In this document: positions 48,301 through 60,660 of the stretch, piece after piece | Numbering within the stretch: the first letter of the stretch is position 1 | Layout: the number at the start of each line of letters is the position of its first letter | Position numbers and translations under genes: made by a program | The notes under the pieces: generated by a model | Database searches by the model: none | What the model was told of the DNA's origin: nothing | Seen by the model: only the letters and a program-made list of their open reading frames with translations | Assembly: GCA_037127255.1 (NCBI GenBank) | Contig: JBANSL010000009.1 | Location: forward strand, 2,104,001-2,168,000 | Origin: Persicaria tinctoria | Lineage: Eukaryota > Streptophyta > Magnoliopsida > Caryophyllales > Polygonaceae | Reading direction: 5' to 3' | Length of the DNA stretch: 64,000 nt

Positions 48301-51300
48301 ACTTGGGCAATGATCTTCTAAATAACAAAGATATTAAGTTTTAATACAAAATAAATGAGAAAAAATAAATAAAATTTACAATAGAAAGTAATTAATTGGT
48401 TAATTTAATTAAAAAAATTTAATATCTTAGATTTAAAAAAATCATTTTATAAATAATTCAGTAGAAAAAATCCCACCAAATTTTCGAGATAAGTAGAAAT
48501 CTTACCAAACAACGGGTAAAATAATATTACAATCGTTTTTTGTCTGTAAATAGAAAAAAGATGGATCTTAACAACTACTATGTTTGAATCAAATAGTAAA
48601 CCCACATAATTCAACAATTATTGATGTTTGGGAGATTAAAAGTGATGTGAAGAACACCAATTCAACGTTTCTACATATGCATCAAGATAGAGCTCCAATT
48701 CAACCTGGGCAATGATCGACTACAGTGCTGGATCGGCATATGCATCAAGAGAAGTCAATACATGAATAAATGTGCATCAAGAAGCAAGATTCCAACAATG
48801 GATAACTTATTGTCATCACCCAGCAACGAATCTAACTTAGCGTCTGAAAAGTGGTCGATTACAATGTTGGATCCCCGTTTCTTGAGCACTTTGCTTTCGA
48901 AGCGTGCCTTCTTCTCGAACACGTTAGGCTTCCTCCAATTCAACTTGGGCAATGATCTTCTAAATAACAAAGATATTAAGTTTTAACACAAAATAAATGA
49001 GAAAAAATAAATAAAATTTACAATATAAAGTAATTAATTGGTTAATTTAATTAAAAAAAATAAATATCTTAGATTTAAAAAAATCATTTTATAAATAATT
49101 CAGTAGAAAAAATCCCACCGAATTTTTGAGATAGGTAGAAATCTTACCAAAAAATGGGTAAAATGATATTACAATCGTTTTTTGTCTGTAAATAGAAAAA
49201 AGAGGGATCTTAACAACTACTATGTTTGAATCAAATAGTAAACCCTCATAATTCAACAATTATTGATGTTTGGGAGATTAACGGTGATGTGAAGGACATC
49301 AATTCAACGTTTCTACATATGCATCAAGATAGAGCTCCATTTCAACCTGTGCAATGATCGACTACAATGCTGGATCGGCATATGCATCAAGAGAAGTCAA
49401 TACAGAAATAGATGTGCATCAAGAAGCAAGATTCCATCAATGGATAACTTATTGTCATCATCCAACAACAAATTTAACTTAGCGTCTGAAAAGTGGTCGA
49501 TTACAATGTTGGATCCCCGTTTCTTGAGCACTTTGTTTTCGAAGCGTGCCTTCGTCTCGAACACGTCAGGCTTCCTCCAATTCAACTTGGGCAATGATCT
49601 TCTAAATAACAAAGATATTAAGTTTTAACACAAAATAAATGAGAAAAAATAAATAAAATTTACAATAGAAAGTAATTAATTGGTTAATTTAATTAAAAAA
49701 ATTTAATATCTTAGATTTAAAAAAATCATTTTATAAATAATTCAGTAGAAAAAATCCCACCAAATTTTCGAGATAAGTAGAAATCTTACCAAAAAACGGG
49801 TAAAATGATATTACAATCGTTTTTTGTCTGTAGATAGAAAAAAGATGGATCTTAACAACTACTATGTTTGAATCAAATAGTAAACCCACATAATTCAACA
49901 ATTATTGATGTCTGGGAGATTAAAAGTGATGTGAAGAACACCAATTCAACGTTTCCACATATGCATCAAGATAGAGCTCCAATTCAACCTAGGCAATGAT
50001 CGACTACAATGCTGGATCGGCATATGCATCAAGAGAAGTCAATACAGAAATAGATGTGCATCAAGAAGCAAGATTCCATCAATGGATAACTTATTGTCAT
50101 CACCCAAAAACAAATTTAACTTAGCGTCTGAAAAGTGGTCGATTACAATGTTGGATCCCCGTTTCTTGAGCACTTTGTTTTCGAAGCGTGCCTTCGTCTC
50201 GAACACGTCAGGCTTCCTCCAATTCAACTTGGGCAATGATCTTCTAAATAACAAAGATATTAAGTTTTAACACAAAATAAATGAGAAAAAATAAATAAAA
50301 TTTACAATAGAAAGTAATTAATTGGTTAATTTAATTAAAAAAAATTAAATATCTTAGATTTAAAAAAATCATTTTATAAATAATTCACAAGAAAAAATCC
50401 GACCAAATTTTCGAGATAAGTAGAAATCTTACAAAAAAACGGGTAAAATGATATTACAATCGTTTTTTGTCTAAAAATAGAAAAAAGATGGATCTTAACA
50501 ACTACTATGTTTGAATCAAACAGTAAACCCACATAATTCAACAATTATTGATGTTTGGGAGATTAAAAGTGATGTGAAGAACACCAATTCAACGTTTCTA
50601 CATATGCATCAAGATAGAACTCCAATTCAACCTGGGCAATGATGGACTACAATGCTGGATCGACATATGCATCAAGAGAAGTCAATACAGAAATAGATGT
50701 GCATCAAGAAGCAAGATTCCAACAATGGATAACTTATTGTCATCACCCAGCAACAAATCTAACTTAGCGTCTGAAAAGTGAACGATTACAATGCTGGATC
50801 CCCGTTTCTTGAGCACTTTGTTTTCGAAGCGTGCTTTCGTCTCGAACACGTCAGGCTTCCTCCAATTCAACTTGGGCAATGATCTTCTAAATAACAAAGA
50901 TATTAAGTTTTAACACAAAATAAATGAGAAAAAATAAATAAAATTTACAATAGAAAGTAATTATGGTTAATTTAATTAAAAAAATTAAATATCTTAGATT
51001 TAAAAAATCATTTTATTAATAATTCAGTAGAAAAAATCCGACCAAATTTTCGAGATATGTAGAAATCTTACCAAAAAACGGGTAAAATGATATTACAATC
51101 GTTTTTTGCTTGTAAATAGAAAAAAGATGGATCTTAACAACTACTGTGTTTGAATCAAATAGTAAACTCACATAATTCAACAATTATTGACGTTTGGGAG
51201 ATTGAAAGTGATGTGAAGAACACCAATTCAACGTTTCTACATATGCATCAAGATAGAGCTCCAATTCAACCTGGGCAATGATCGACTAGAATGCTGGATC

Positions 51301-54300
51301 GACATATGCATCAAGAGAAGTCAATACAGAAATAGATGTGCATCAAGAAGCAAGATTCCATCAATGGATAACTTATTGTCATCACCCAGCAACAAATCTA
51401 ACTTAGCGTCTGAAAAGTGGTCGATTACAATGTTGGATCCCCGTTTCTTGAGCACTTTGTTTTCGAAGCGTGCCTTCGTCTCGAACACGTCAGGCTTCCT
51501 CCAATTCAACTTGGGCAATGATCTTCTAAATAACAAAGATATTAAGTTTTAACACAAAATAAATGAGAAAAAATAAATAAAATTTACAATAGAAAGTAAT
51601 TACTTGGTTAATTTAATTAAAAAAAAATTAAATATCTTAGATTTAAAAAAATCATTTTATAAATAATTCACAAGAAAAAATCCGACCAAATTTTCGAGAT
51701 AAGTAGAAATCTTACAAAAAAACGGGTAAAATGATATTACAATCGTTTTTTGTCTAAAAATAGAAAAAAGATGGATCTTAACAACTACTATGTTTGAATC
51801 AAACCGTAAACCCACATAATTCAACAATTATTGATGTTTGGGAGATTAAAAGTGATGTGAAGAACACCAATTCAACGTTTCTACATATGCATCAAGATAG
51901 AGCTCCAATTCAACCTAGGCAATGATGGACTACAATGCTGGATCGGCATATGCATCAAGAGAAGTCAATACAGAAATAGATGTGCATCAAGAAGCAAGAT
52001 TCCATCAATGGATAACTTATTGTCATCACCCAACAACAAATTTAACTTAGCGTCTGAAAAATTGGTCGATTACAATGTTGGATCCCCGTTTCTTGAGCAC
52101 TTTGTTTTCGAAGCGTGCCTTCGTCTCGAACACGTCAGGCTTCCTCCAATTCAACTTGGGCAATGATCTTCTAAATAACAAAGATATTAAGTTTTAACAC
52201 AAAATAAATGAGAAAAAATAAATAAAATTTACAATAGAAAGTAATTAATTGGTTAATTTAATTAAAAAAAAATTAAATATCTTAGATTTAAAAAAATCAT
52301 TTTATAAATAATTCACAAGAAAAAATCCGACCAAATTTTCGAGATAAGTAGAAATCTTACCAAAAAACGGGTAAAATGATATTACAATCGTTTTTTGTCT
52401 GTAAATAGAAAAAAGATGGATCTTAACAACTACTATGTTTGAATCAAATAGTAAACCCACATAATTCAACAATTATTGATGTTTGGGAGATTAAAAGTGA
52501 TGTGAAGAACACCAATTCAACGTTTCCACATATGCATCAAGATAGAGCTCCAATTCAACCTAGGCAATGATGGACTACAATGCTGGATCGGCATATGCAT
52601 CAAGAGAAGTCAATACAGAAATAGATGTGCATCAAGAAGCAAGATTCCATCAATGGATAACTTATTGTCATCACCCAACAACAAATTTAACTTAGCGTCT
52701 GAAAAGTGGTCGATTACAATGTTGGATCCCCGTTTCTTGAGCACTTTGTTTTCGAAGCGTGCCTTCGTCTCGAACACGTCAGGCTTCCTCCAATTCAACT
52801 TGGGCAATGATCTTCTAAATAACAAAGATATTAAGTTTTAACACAAAATAAATGAGAAAAAATAAATAAAATTTACAATAGAAAGTAATTAATTGGTTAA
52901 TTTAATTAAAAAAAAATTAAATATCTTAGATTTAAAAAAATCATTTTATAAATAATTCACAAGAAAAAATCCGACCAAATTTTCGAGATAAGTAGAAATC
53001 TTACCAAAAAACGGGTAAAATGATATTACAATCGTTTTTTGTCTGTAAATAGAAAAAAGATGGATCTTAACAACTACTATGTTTGAATCAAATAGTAAAC
53101 CCACATAATTCAACAATTATTGATGTTTGGGAGATTAAAAGTGATGTGAAGAACACCAATTCAACGTTTCCACATATGCATCAAGATAGAGCTCCAATTC
53201 AACCTAGGCAATGATCGACTACAATGCTGGATCGGCATATGCATCAAGAGAAGTCAATACAGAAATAGATGTGCATCAAGAAGCAAGATTCCATCAATGG
53301 ATAACTTATTGTCATCACCCAACAACAAATTTAACTTAGCGTCTGAAAAGTGGTCGATTACAATGTTGGATCCCCGTTTCTTGAGCACTTTGTTTTCGAA
53401 GCGTGCCTTCGTCTCGAACACGTCAGGCTTCCTCCAATTCAACTTGGGCAATGATCTTCTAAATAACAAAGATATTAAGTTTTAACACAAAATAAATGAG
53501 AAAAAATAAATAAAATTTACAATAGAAAGTAATTAATTGGTTAATTTAATTAAAAAAAATTAAATATCTTAGATTTAAAAAAATCATTTTATAAATAATT
53601 CACAAGAAAAAATCCGACCAAATTTTCGAGATAAGTAGAAATCTTACAAAAAAACGGGTAAAATGATATTACAATCGTTTTTTGTCTAAAAATAGAAAAA
53701 AGATGGATCTTAACAACTACTATGTTTGAATCAAACAGTAAACCCACATAATTCAACAATTATTGATGTTTGGGAGATTAAAAGTGATGTGAAGAACACC
53801 AATTCAACGTTTCTACATATGCATCAAGATAGAGCTCCAATTCAACCTGGGCAATGATGGACTACAATGCTGGATCGACATATGCATCAAGAGAAGTCAA
53901 TACAGAAATAGATGTGCATCAAGAAGCAAGATTCCAACAATGGATAACTTATTGTCATCACCCAGCAACAAATCTAACTTAGCGTCTGAAAAGTGAACGA
54001 TTACAATGCTGGATCCCCGTTTCTTGAGCACTTTGTTTTCGAAGCGTGCTTTCGTCTCGAACACGTCAGGCTTCCTCCAATTCAACTTGGGCAATGATCT
54101 TCTAAATAACAAAGATATTAAGTTTTAACACAAAATAAATGAGAAAAAATAAATAAAATTTACAATAGAAAGTAATTATGGTTAATTTAATTAAAAAAAT
54201 TAAATATCTTAGATTTAAAAAAATCATTTTATTAATAATTCAGTAGAAAAAATCCGACCAAATTTTCGAGATATGTAGAAATCTTACCAAAAAACGGGTA

Positions 54301-57300
54301 AAATGATATTACAATCGTTTTTTACCTGTAAATAGAAAAAAGATGGATCTTAACAACTACTGTGTTTGAATCAAATAGTAAACCCACATAATTCAACAAT
54401 TATTGACGTTTGGGAGATTAAAAGTGATGTGAAGAACACCAATTCAACGTTTCTACATATGCATCAAGATAGAGCTCCAATTCAACCTGGGCAATGATCG
54501 ACTAGAATGCTGGATCGACATATGCATCAAGAGAAGTCAATACAGAAATAGATGTGCATCAAGAAGCAAGATTCCATCAATGGATAACTTATTGTCATCA
54601 CCCAGCAACAAATCTAACTTAGCGTCTGAAAAGTGGTCGATTACAATATTGGATCCCCGTTTCTTGAGCACTTTGTTTTCGAAGCGTGCCTTCGTCTCGA
54701 ACACGTCAGGCTTCCTCCAATTCAACTTGGGCAATGATCTTCTAAATAACAAAGATATTAAGTTTTAATACAAAATAAATGAGAAAAAATAAATAAAATT
54801 TACAATAGAAAGTAATTAATTGGTTAATTTAATTAAAAAAAATTAATATCTTAGATTTAAAAAAATCATTTTATAAATAATTCAGTAGAAAAAATCCCAC
54901 CAAATTTTCGAGATAAGTAGAAATCTTACCAAAAAACGGGTAAAATAATATTACAATCGTTTTTTGTCTGTAAATAGAAAAAAGATGGATCTTAACAACT
55001 ACTATGTTTGAATCAAATAGTAAACCCACATAATTCAACAATTATTGATGTTTGGGAGATTAAAAGTGATGTGAAGAACACCAATTCAACGTTTCTACAT
55101 ATGTATCAAGATAGAGCTCCAATTCAACCTGGGCAATGATCGACTACAGTGCTGGATCGGCATATGCATCAAGAGAAGTCAATACAGAAATAGATGTGCA
55201 TCAAGAAGCAAGATTCCATCAATGGATAACTTATTGTCATCACCCAGCAAAAAATCTAACTTAGCGTCTGAAAAGTGGTCGATTACAATGTTGGATCCCC
55301 GTTTCTTGAGAACTTTGTTTTCGAAGCGTGCCTTCGTCTCGAACACGTCAGGCTTCCTCCAATTCAACTTGGGCAATGATCTTCTAAATAACAAAGATAT
55401 TAAGTTTTAACACAAAATAAATGAGAAAAAATAAATAAAATTTACAATAGAAAGTAATTAATTGGTTAATTTAATTAAAAAAAAATTAAATATCTTAGAT
55501 TTAAAAAAATCATTTTATAAATAATTCACAAGAAAAAATCCGACCAAATTTTCGAGATAAGTAGAAATCTTACAAAAAAACGGGTAAAATGATATTACAA
55601 TCGTTTTTTGTCTAAAAATAGAAAAAAGATGGATCTTAACAACTACTATGTTTGAATCAAACCGTAAACCCACATAATTCAACAATTATTGATGTTTGGG
55701 ATATTAAAAGTGATGTGAAGAACACCAATTCAACGTTTCTACATATGCATCAAGATAGAGCTCCAATTCAACCTAGGCAATGATGGACTACAATGCTGGA
55801 TCGGCATATGCATCAAGAGAAGTCAATACAGAAATAGATGTGCATCAAGAAGCAAGATTCCATCAATGGATAACTTATTGTCATCACCCAACAACAAATT
55901 TAACTTAGCGTCTGAAAAGTGGTCGATTACAATGTTGGATCCCCGTTTCTTGAGCACTTTGTTTTCGAAGCGTGCCTTCGTCTCGAACACGTCAGGCTTC
56001 CTCCAATTCAACTTGGGCAATGATCTTCTAAATAACAAAGATATTAAGTTTTAACACAAAATAAATGAGAAAAAATAAATAAAATTTACAATAGAAAGTA
56101 ATTAATTGGTTAATTTAATTAAAAAAAAATTAAATATCTTAGATTTAAAAAAATCATTTTATAAATAATTCACAAGAAAAAATCCGACCAAATTTTCGAG
56201 ATAAGTAGAAATCTTACCAAAAAACGGGTAAAATGATATTACAATCGTTTTTTGTCTGTAAATAGAAAAAAGATGGATCTTAACAACTACTATGTTTGAA
56301 TCAAATAGTAAACCCACATAATTCAACAATTATTGATGTTTGGGAGATTAAAAGTGATGTGAAGAACACCAATTCAACGTTTCCACATATGCATCAAGAT
56401 AGAGCTCCAATTCAACCTAGGCAATGATGGACTACAATGCTGGATCGGCATATGCATCAAGAGAAGTCAATACAGAAATAGATGTGCATCAAGAAGCAAG
56501 ATTCCATCAATGGATAACTTATTGTCATCACCCAACAACAAATTTAACTTAGCGTCTGAAAAGTGGTCGATTACAATGTTGGATCCCCGTTTCTTGAGCA
56601 CTTTGTTTTCGAAGCGTGCCTTCGTCTCGAACACGTCAGGCTTCCTCCAATTGAACTTGGGCAATGATCTTCTAAATAACAAAGATATTAAGTTTTAACA
56701 CAAAATAAATGAGAAAAAATAAATAAAATTTACAATAGAAAGTAATTAATTGGTTAATTTAATTAAAAAAAAATTAAATATCTTAGATTTAAAAAAATCA
56801 TTTTATAATTAATTCACAAGAAAAAATCCGACCAAATTTTCGAGATAAGTAGAAATCTTACCAAAAAACGGGTAAAATGATATTACAATCGTTTTTTGTC
56901 TGTAAATAGAAAAAAGATGGATCTTAACAACTACTATGTTTGAATCAAATAGTAAACCCACATAATTCAACAATTATTGATGTTTGGGAGATTAAAAGTG
57001 ATGTGAAGAACACCAATTCAACGTTTCCACATATGCATCAAGATAGAGCTCCAATTCAACCTAGGCAATGATGGACTACAATGCTGGATCGGCATATGCA
57101 TCAAGAGAAGTCAATACAGAAATAGATGTGCATCAAGAAGCAAGATTCCATCAATGGATAACTTATTGTCATCACCCAACAACAAATTTAACTTAGCGTC
57201 TGAAAAGTGGTCGATTACAATGTTGGATCCCCGTTTCTTGAGCACTTTGTTTTCGAAGCGTGCCTTCGTCTCGAACACGTCAGGCTTCCTCCAATTCAAC

Positions 57301-59994
57301 TTGGGCAATGATCTTCTAAAAAACAAAGATATTAAGTTTTAACACAAAATAAATGAGAAAAAATAAATAAAATTTACAATAGAAAGTAATTAATTGGTTA
57401 ATTTAATTAAAAAAAATTAAATATCTTAGATTTAAAAAAATCATTTTATAAATAATTCACAAGAAAAAATCCGACCAAATTTTCGAGATAAGTAGAAATC
57501 TTACAAAAAAACGGGTAAAATGATATTACAATCGTTTTTTGTCTAAAAATAGAAAAAAGATGGATCTTAACAACTACTATGTTTGAATCAAACAGTAAAC
57601 CCACATAATTCAACAATTATTGATGTTTGGGAGATTAAAAGTGATGTGAAGAACACCAATTCAACGTTTCTACATATGCATCAAGATAGAGCTCCAATTC
57701 AACCTGGGCAATGATGGACTACAATGCTGGATCGACATATGCATCAAGAGAAGTCAATACAGAAATAGATGTGCATCAAGAAGCAAGATTCCAACAATGG
57801 ATAACTTATTGTCATCACCCAGCAACAAATCTAACTTAGCGTCTGAAAAGTGAACGATTACAATGCTGGATCCCCGTTTCTTGAGCATTTTGTTTTCGAA
57901 GCGTGCTTTCGTCTCGAACACGTCAGGCTTCCTCCAATTCAACTTGGGCAATGATCTTCTAAATAACAAAGATATTAAGTTTTAACACAAAATAAATGAG
58001 AAAAAATAAATAAAATTTACAATAGAAAGTAATTATGGTTAATTTAATTAAAAAAATTAAATATCTTAGATTTAAAAAAATCATTTTATTAATAATTCAG
58101 TAGAAAAAATCCGACCAAATTTTCGAGATATGTAGAAATCTTACCAAAAAACGGGTAAAATGATATTACAATCGTTTTTTACCTGTAAATAGAAAAAAGA
58201 TGGATCTTAACAACTACTGTGTTTGAATCAAATAGTAAACCCACATAATTCAACAATTATTGACGTTTGGGAGATTAAAAGTGATGTGAAGAACACCAAT
58301 TCAACGTTTCTACATATGCATCAAGATAGAGCTCCAATTCAACCTGGGCAATGATCGACTAGAATGCTGGATCGACATATGCATCAAGAGAAGTCAATAC
58401 AGAAATAGATGTGCATCAAGAAGCAAGATTCCATCAATGGATAACTTATTGTCATCACCCAGCAACAAATCTAACTTAGCGTCTGAAAAGTGGTCGATTA
58501 CAATATTGGATCCCCGTTTCTTGAGCACTTTGTTTTCGAAGCGTGCCTTCGTCTCGAACACGTCAGGCTTCCTCCAATTCAACTTGGGCAATGATCTTCT
58601 AAATAACAAAGATATTAAGTTTTAATACAAAATAAATGAGAAAAAATAAATAAAATTTACAATAGAAAGTAATTAATTGGTTAATTTAATTAAAAAAAAA
58701 TAATATCTTAGATTTAAAAAAATCATTTTATAAATAATTCAGTAGAAAAAATCCCACCAAATTTTCGAGATAAGTAGAAATCTTACCAAAAAACGGGTAA
58801 AATAATATTACAATCGTTTTTTGTCTGTAAATAGAAAAAAGATGGATCTTAACAACTACTATGTTTGAATCAAATAGTAAACCCACATAATTCAACAATT
58901 ATTGATGTTTGGGAGATTAAAAGTGATGTGAAGAACACCAATTCAACGTTTCTACATATGTATCAAGATAGAGCTCCAATTCAACCTGGGCAATGATCGA
59001 CTACAGTGCTGGATCGGCATATGCATCAAGAGAAGTCAATACAGAAATAGATGTGCATCAAGAAGCAAGATTCCAACAATGGATAACTTATTGTCATCAC
59101 CCAACAACGAATCTAACTTAGCGTCTGAAAAGTGGTCGATTACAATGTTGGATCCCCGTTTCTTGAGCACTTTGTTTTCGAAGCGTGTCTTCTTCTCGAA
59201 CACGTTAGGCTTCCTCCAATTCAACTTGGGCAATGATCTTCTAAATAACAAAGATATTAAGTTTTAACACAAAATAAATGAGAAAAAATAAATAAAATTT
59301 ACAATATAAAGTAATTAATTGGTTAATTTAATTAAAAAAATTAAATATCTTAGATTTAAAAAAATCATTTTATAAATAATTCAGTAGAAAAAATCCCACC
59401 GAATTTTTGAGATAAGTAGAAATCTTACCAAAAAATGGGTAAAATGATATTACAATCGTTTTTTTGTCTGTAAATAGAAAAAAGAGGGATCTTAACAACT
59501 ATTATGTTTGAATCAAATAGTAAACCCTCATAATTCAACAATTATTGATGTTTGGGAGATTAACGGTGATGTGAAGGACATCAATTCAACGTTTCTACAT
59601 ATGCATCAAGATAGAGCTCCAATTCAACCTGTGCAATGATCGATTACAATGCTGGATCGGCATATGCATCAAGAGAAGTCAATACAGAAATAGATGTGCA
59701 TCAAGAAGCAAGATTCCATCAATGGATAACTTATTGTCATCACCCAGCAACAAATCTAACTTATCATCTAAAAAGTGGTCGATTACAATGTTGGATCCCC
59801 GTTTCTTGAGCACTTTGTTTTCGAAGCGTGCCTTCGTCTCGAACACGTCAGGCTTCCTGCAATTCAACTTGGGCAATGATCTTCTAAATAACAAAGATAT
59901 TAAGTTTTAACACAAAATAAATGAGAAAAAATAAATAAAATTTACAATAGAAAGTAATTAATTGGTTAATTTAATTAAAAAAAAATTAAATATC
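45214..59994. repeat. 643-bp satellite, 23 tandem copies
   Basis: One landmark (TGTGCATCAAGAAGCAAGAT) recurs at about 45560, 46204, 46846, 47490 and so on to 59696, spaced 639-645 bp. Units are AT-rich and highly similar. Variants define types: B units (landmarks near 46846, 47490, 50699, 53914, 57771) read GTGAACGATT where others read GTGGTCGATT. C units follow a B unit after 640 bp and carry GACTAGAATGCTGG. Frames of 71 codons (minus) and 62 codons (plus) recur in most units but are cut in some, by TGA in B units on the plus strand and by a 1-base insertion near 52062. The array ends abruptly after TTAAATATCTT. Confidence 0.95.
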
Positions 59995-60660
59995 TTTAAT
60001 TCAAACCGGTAAAAAAAATTGGGCGAAATTAATATTCTAATAAATTTGTTAAATTATCATTAAATTTATTTTAATTAATAATTGATTAAATTCTGTTAGT
60101 TATATAGGTTGGGCCACACTTAATGAAATACTGTCACGTAAGCCTTGGTTTAAGGTGAGGTTGCCATGTGTATCTTTCACATCTGTTTTAGTGTTATATT
60201 AGAATTAGATATTAGATAATAAACACAAAGTTGCAAAAATCATTTAGGAAGAGGTATACATAAAATCACGAAAGAAGAGGTAGAAATAAAATCACGTGCG
60301 TATGGGTGAGATCAATTACGTTTTGAAGATTGATATTTATAGGAATATAGGTCTAGATATGGTACTTTTTTTTCGTTTATATTTATGATGACTTTGTTAA
60401 TATATTTTTACTCATTTAATGCGTCCAATCTAAATTAATTACAAATCTCGAGCCTTTCACTTAAATTATCAATTTAAGTGAAATATTTTACAATTGGTAT
60501 TTAAATTTTTTTAAATCACTTTAAGTCAAGAAAAAAAATATTAAATTTATTTTAATTAATAATTGATTAAATTGAATTAATTATTTAGGTGGGACCACAT
60601 TAAAGAATAACTTGCCACGTAAGCCTGGTTTAAGGAGGTTACGCCATGTGTCATCCTTAG
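59995..60660. repeat. AT-rich DNA with a direct duplication right of the array
   Basis: About 60052-60182 and 60540-60660 are diverged copies of the same 120-130 bp: TAATAATTGATTAAATT, then GGGCCACA-like, GCCACGTAAGCC-like or GTCACGTAAGCC, GGTTTAAGG and GCCATGTGTC words. The second copy is cut at TCATCCTTAG by the next LTR. The GCCATGTGTC part resembles 27280-27290. No gene was seen. Confidence 0.6.

Noticed and set aside
45214..59994. CRISPR-like reading of the regular repeats
   Set aside because: The whole 643-bp unit is repeated without unique spacers, in plant DNA; this is a satellite.
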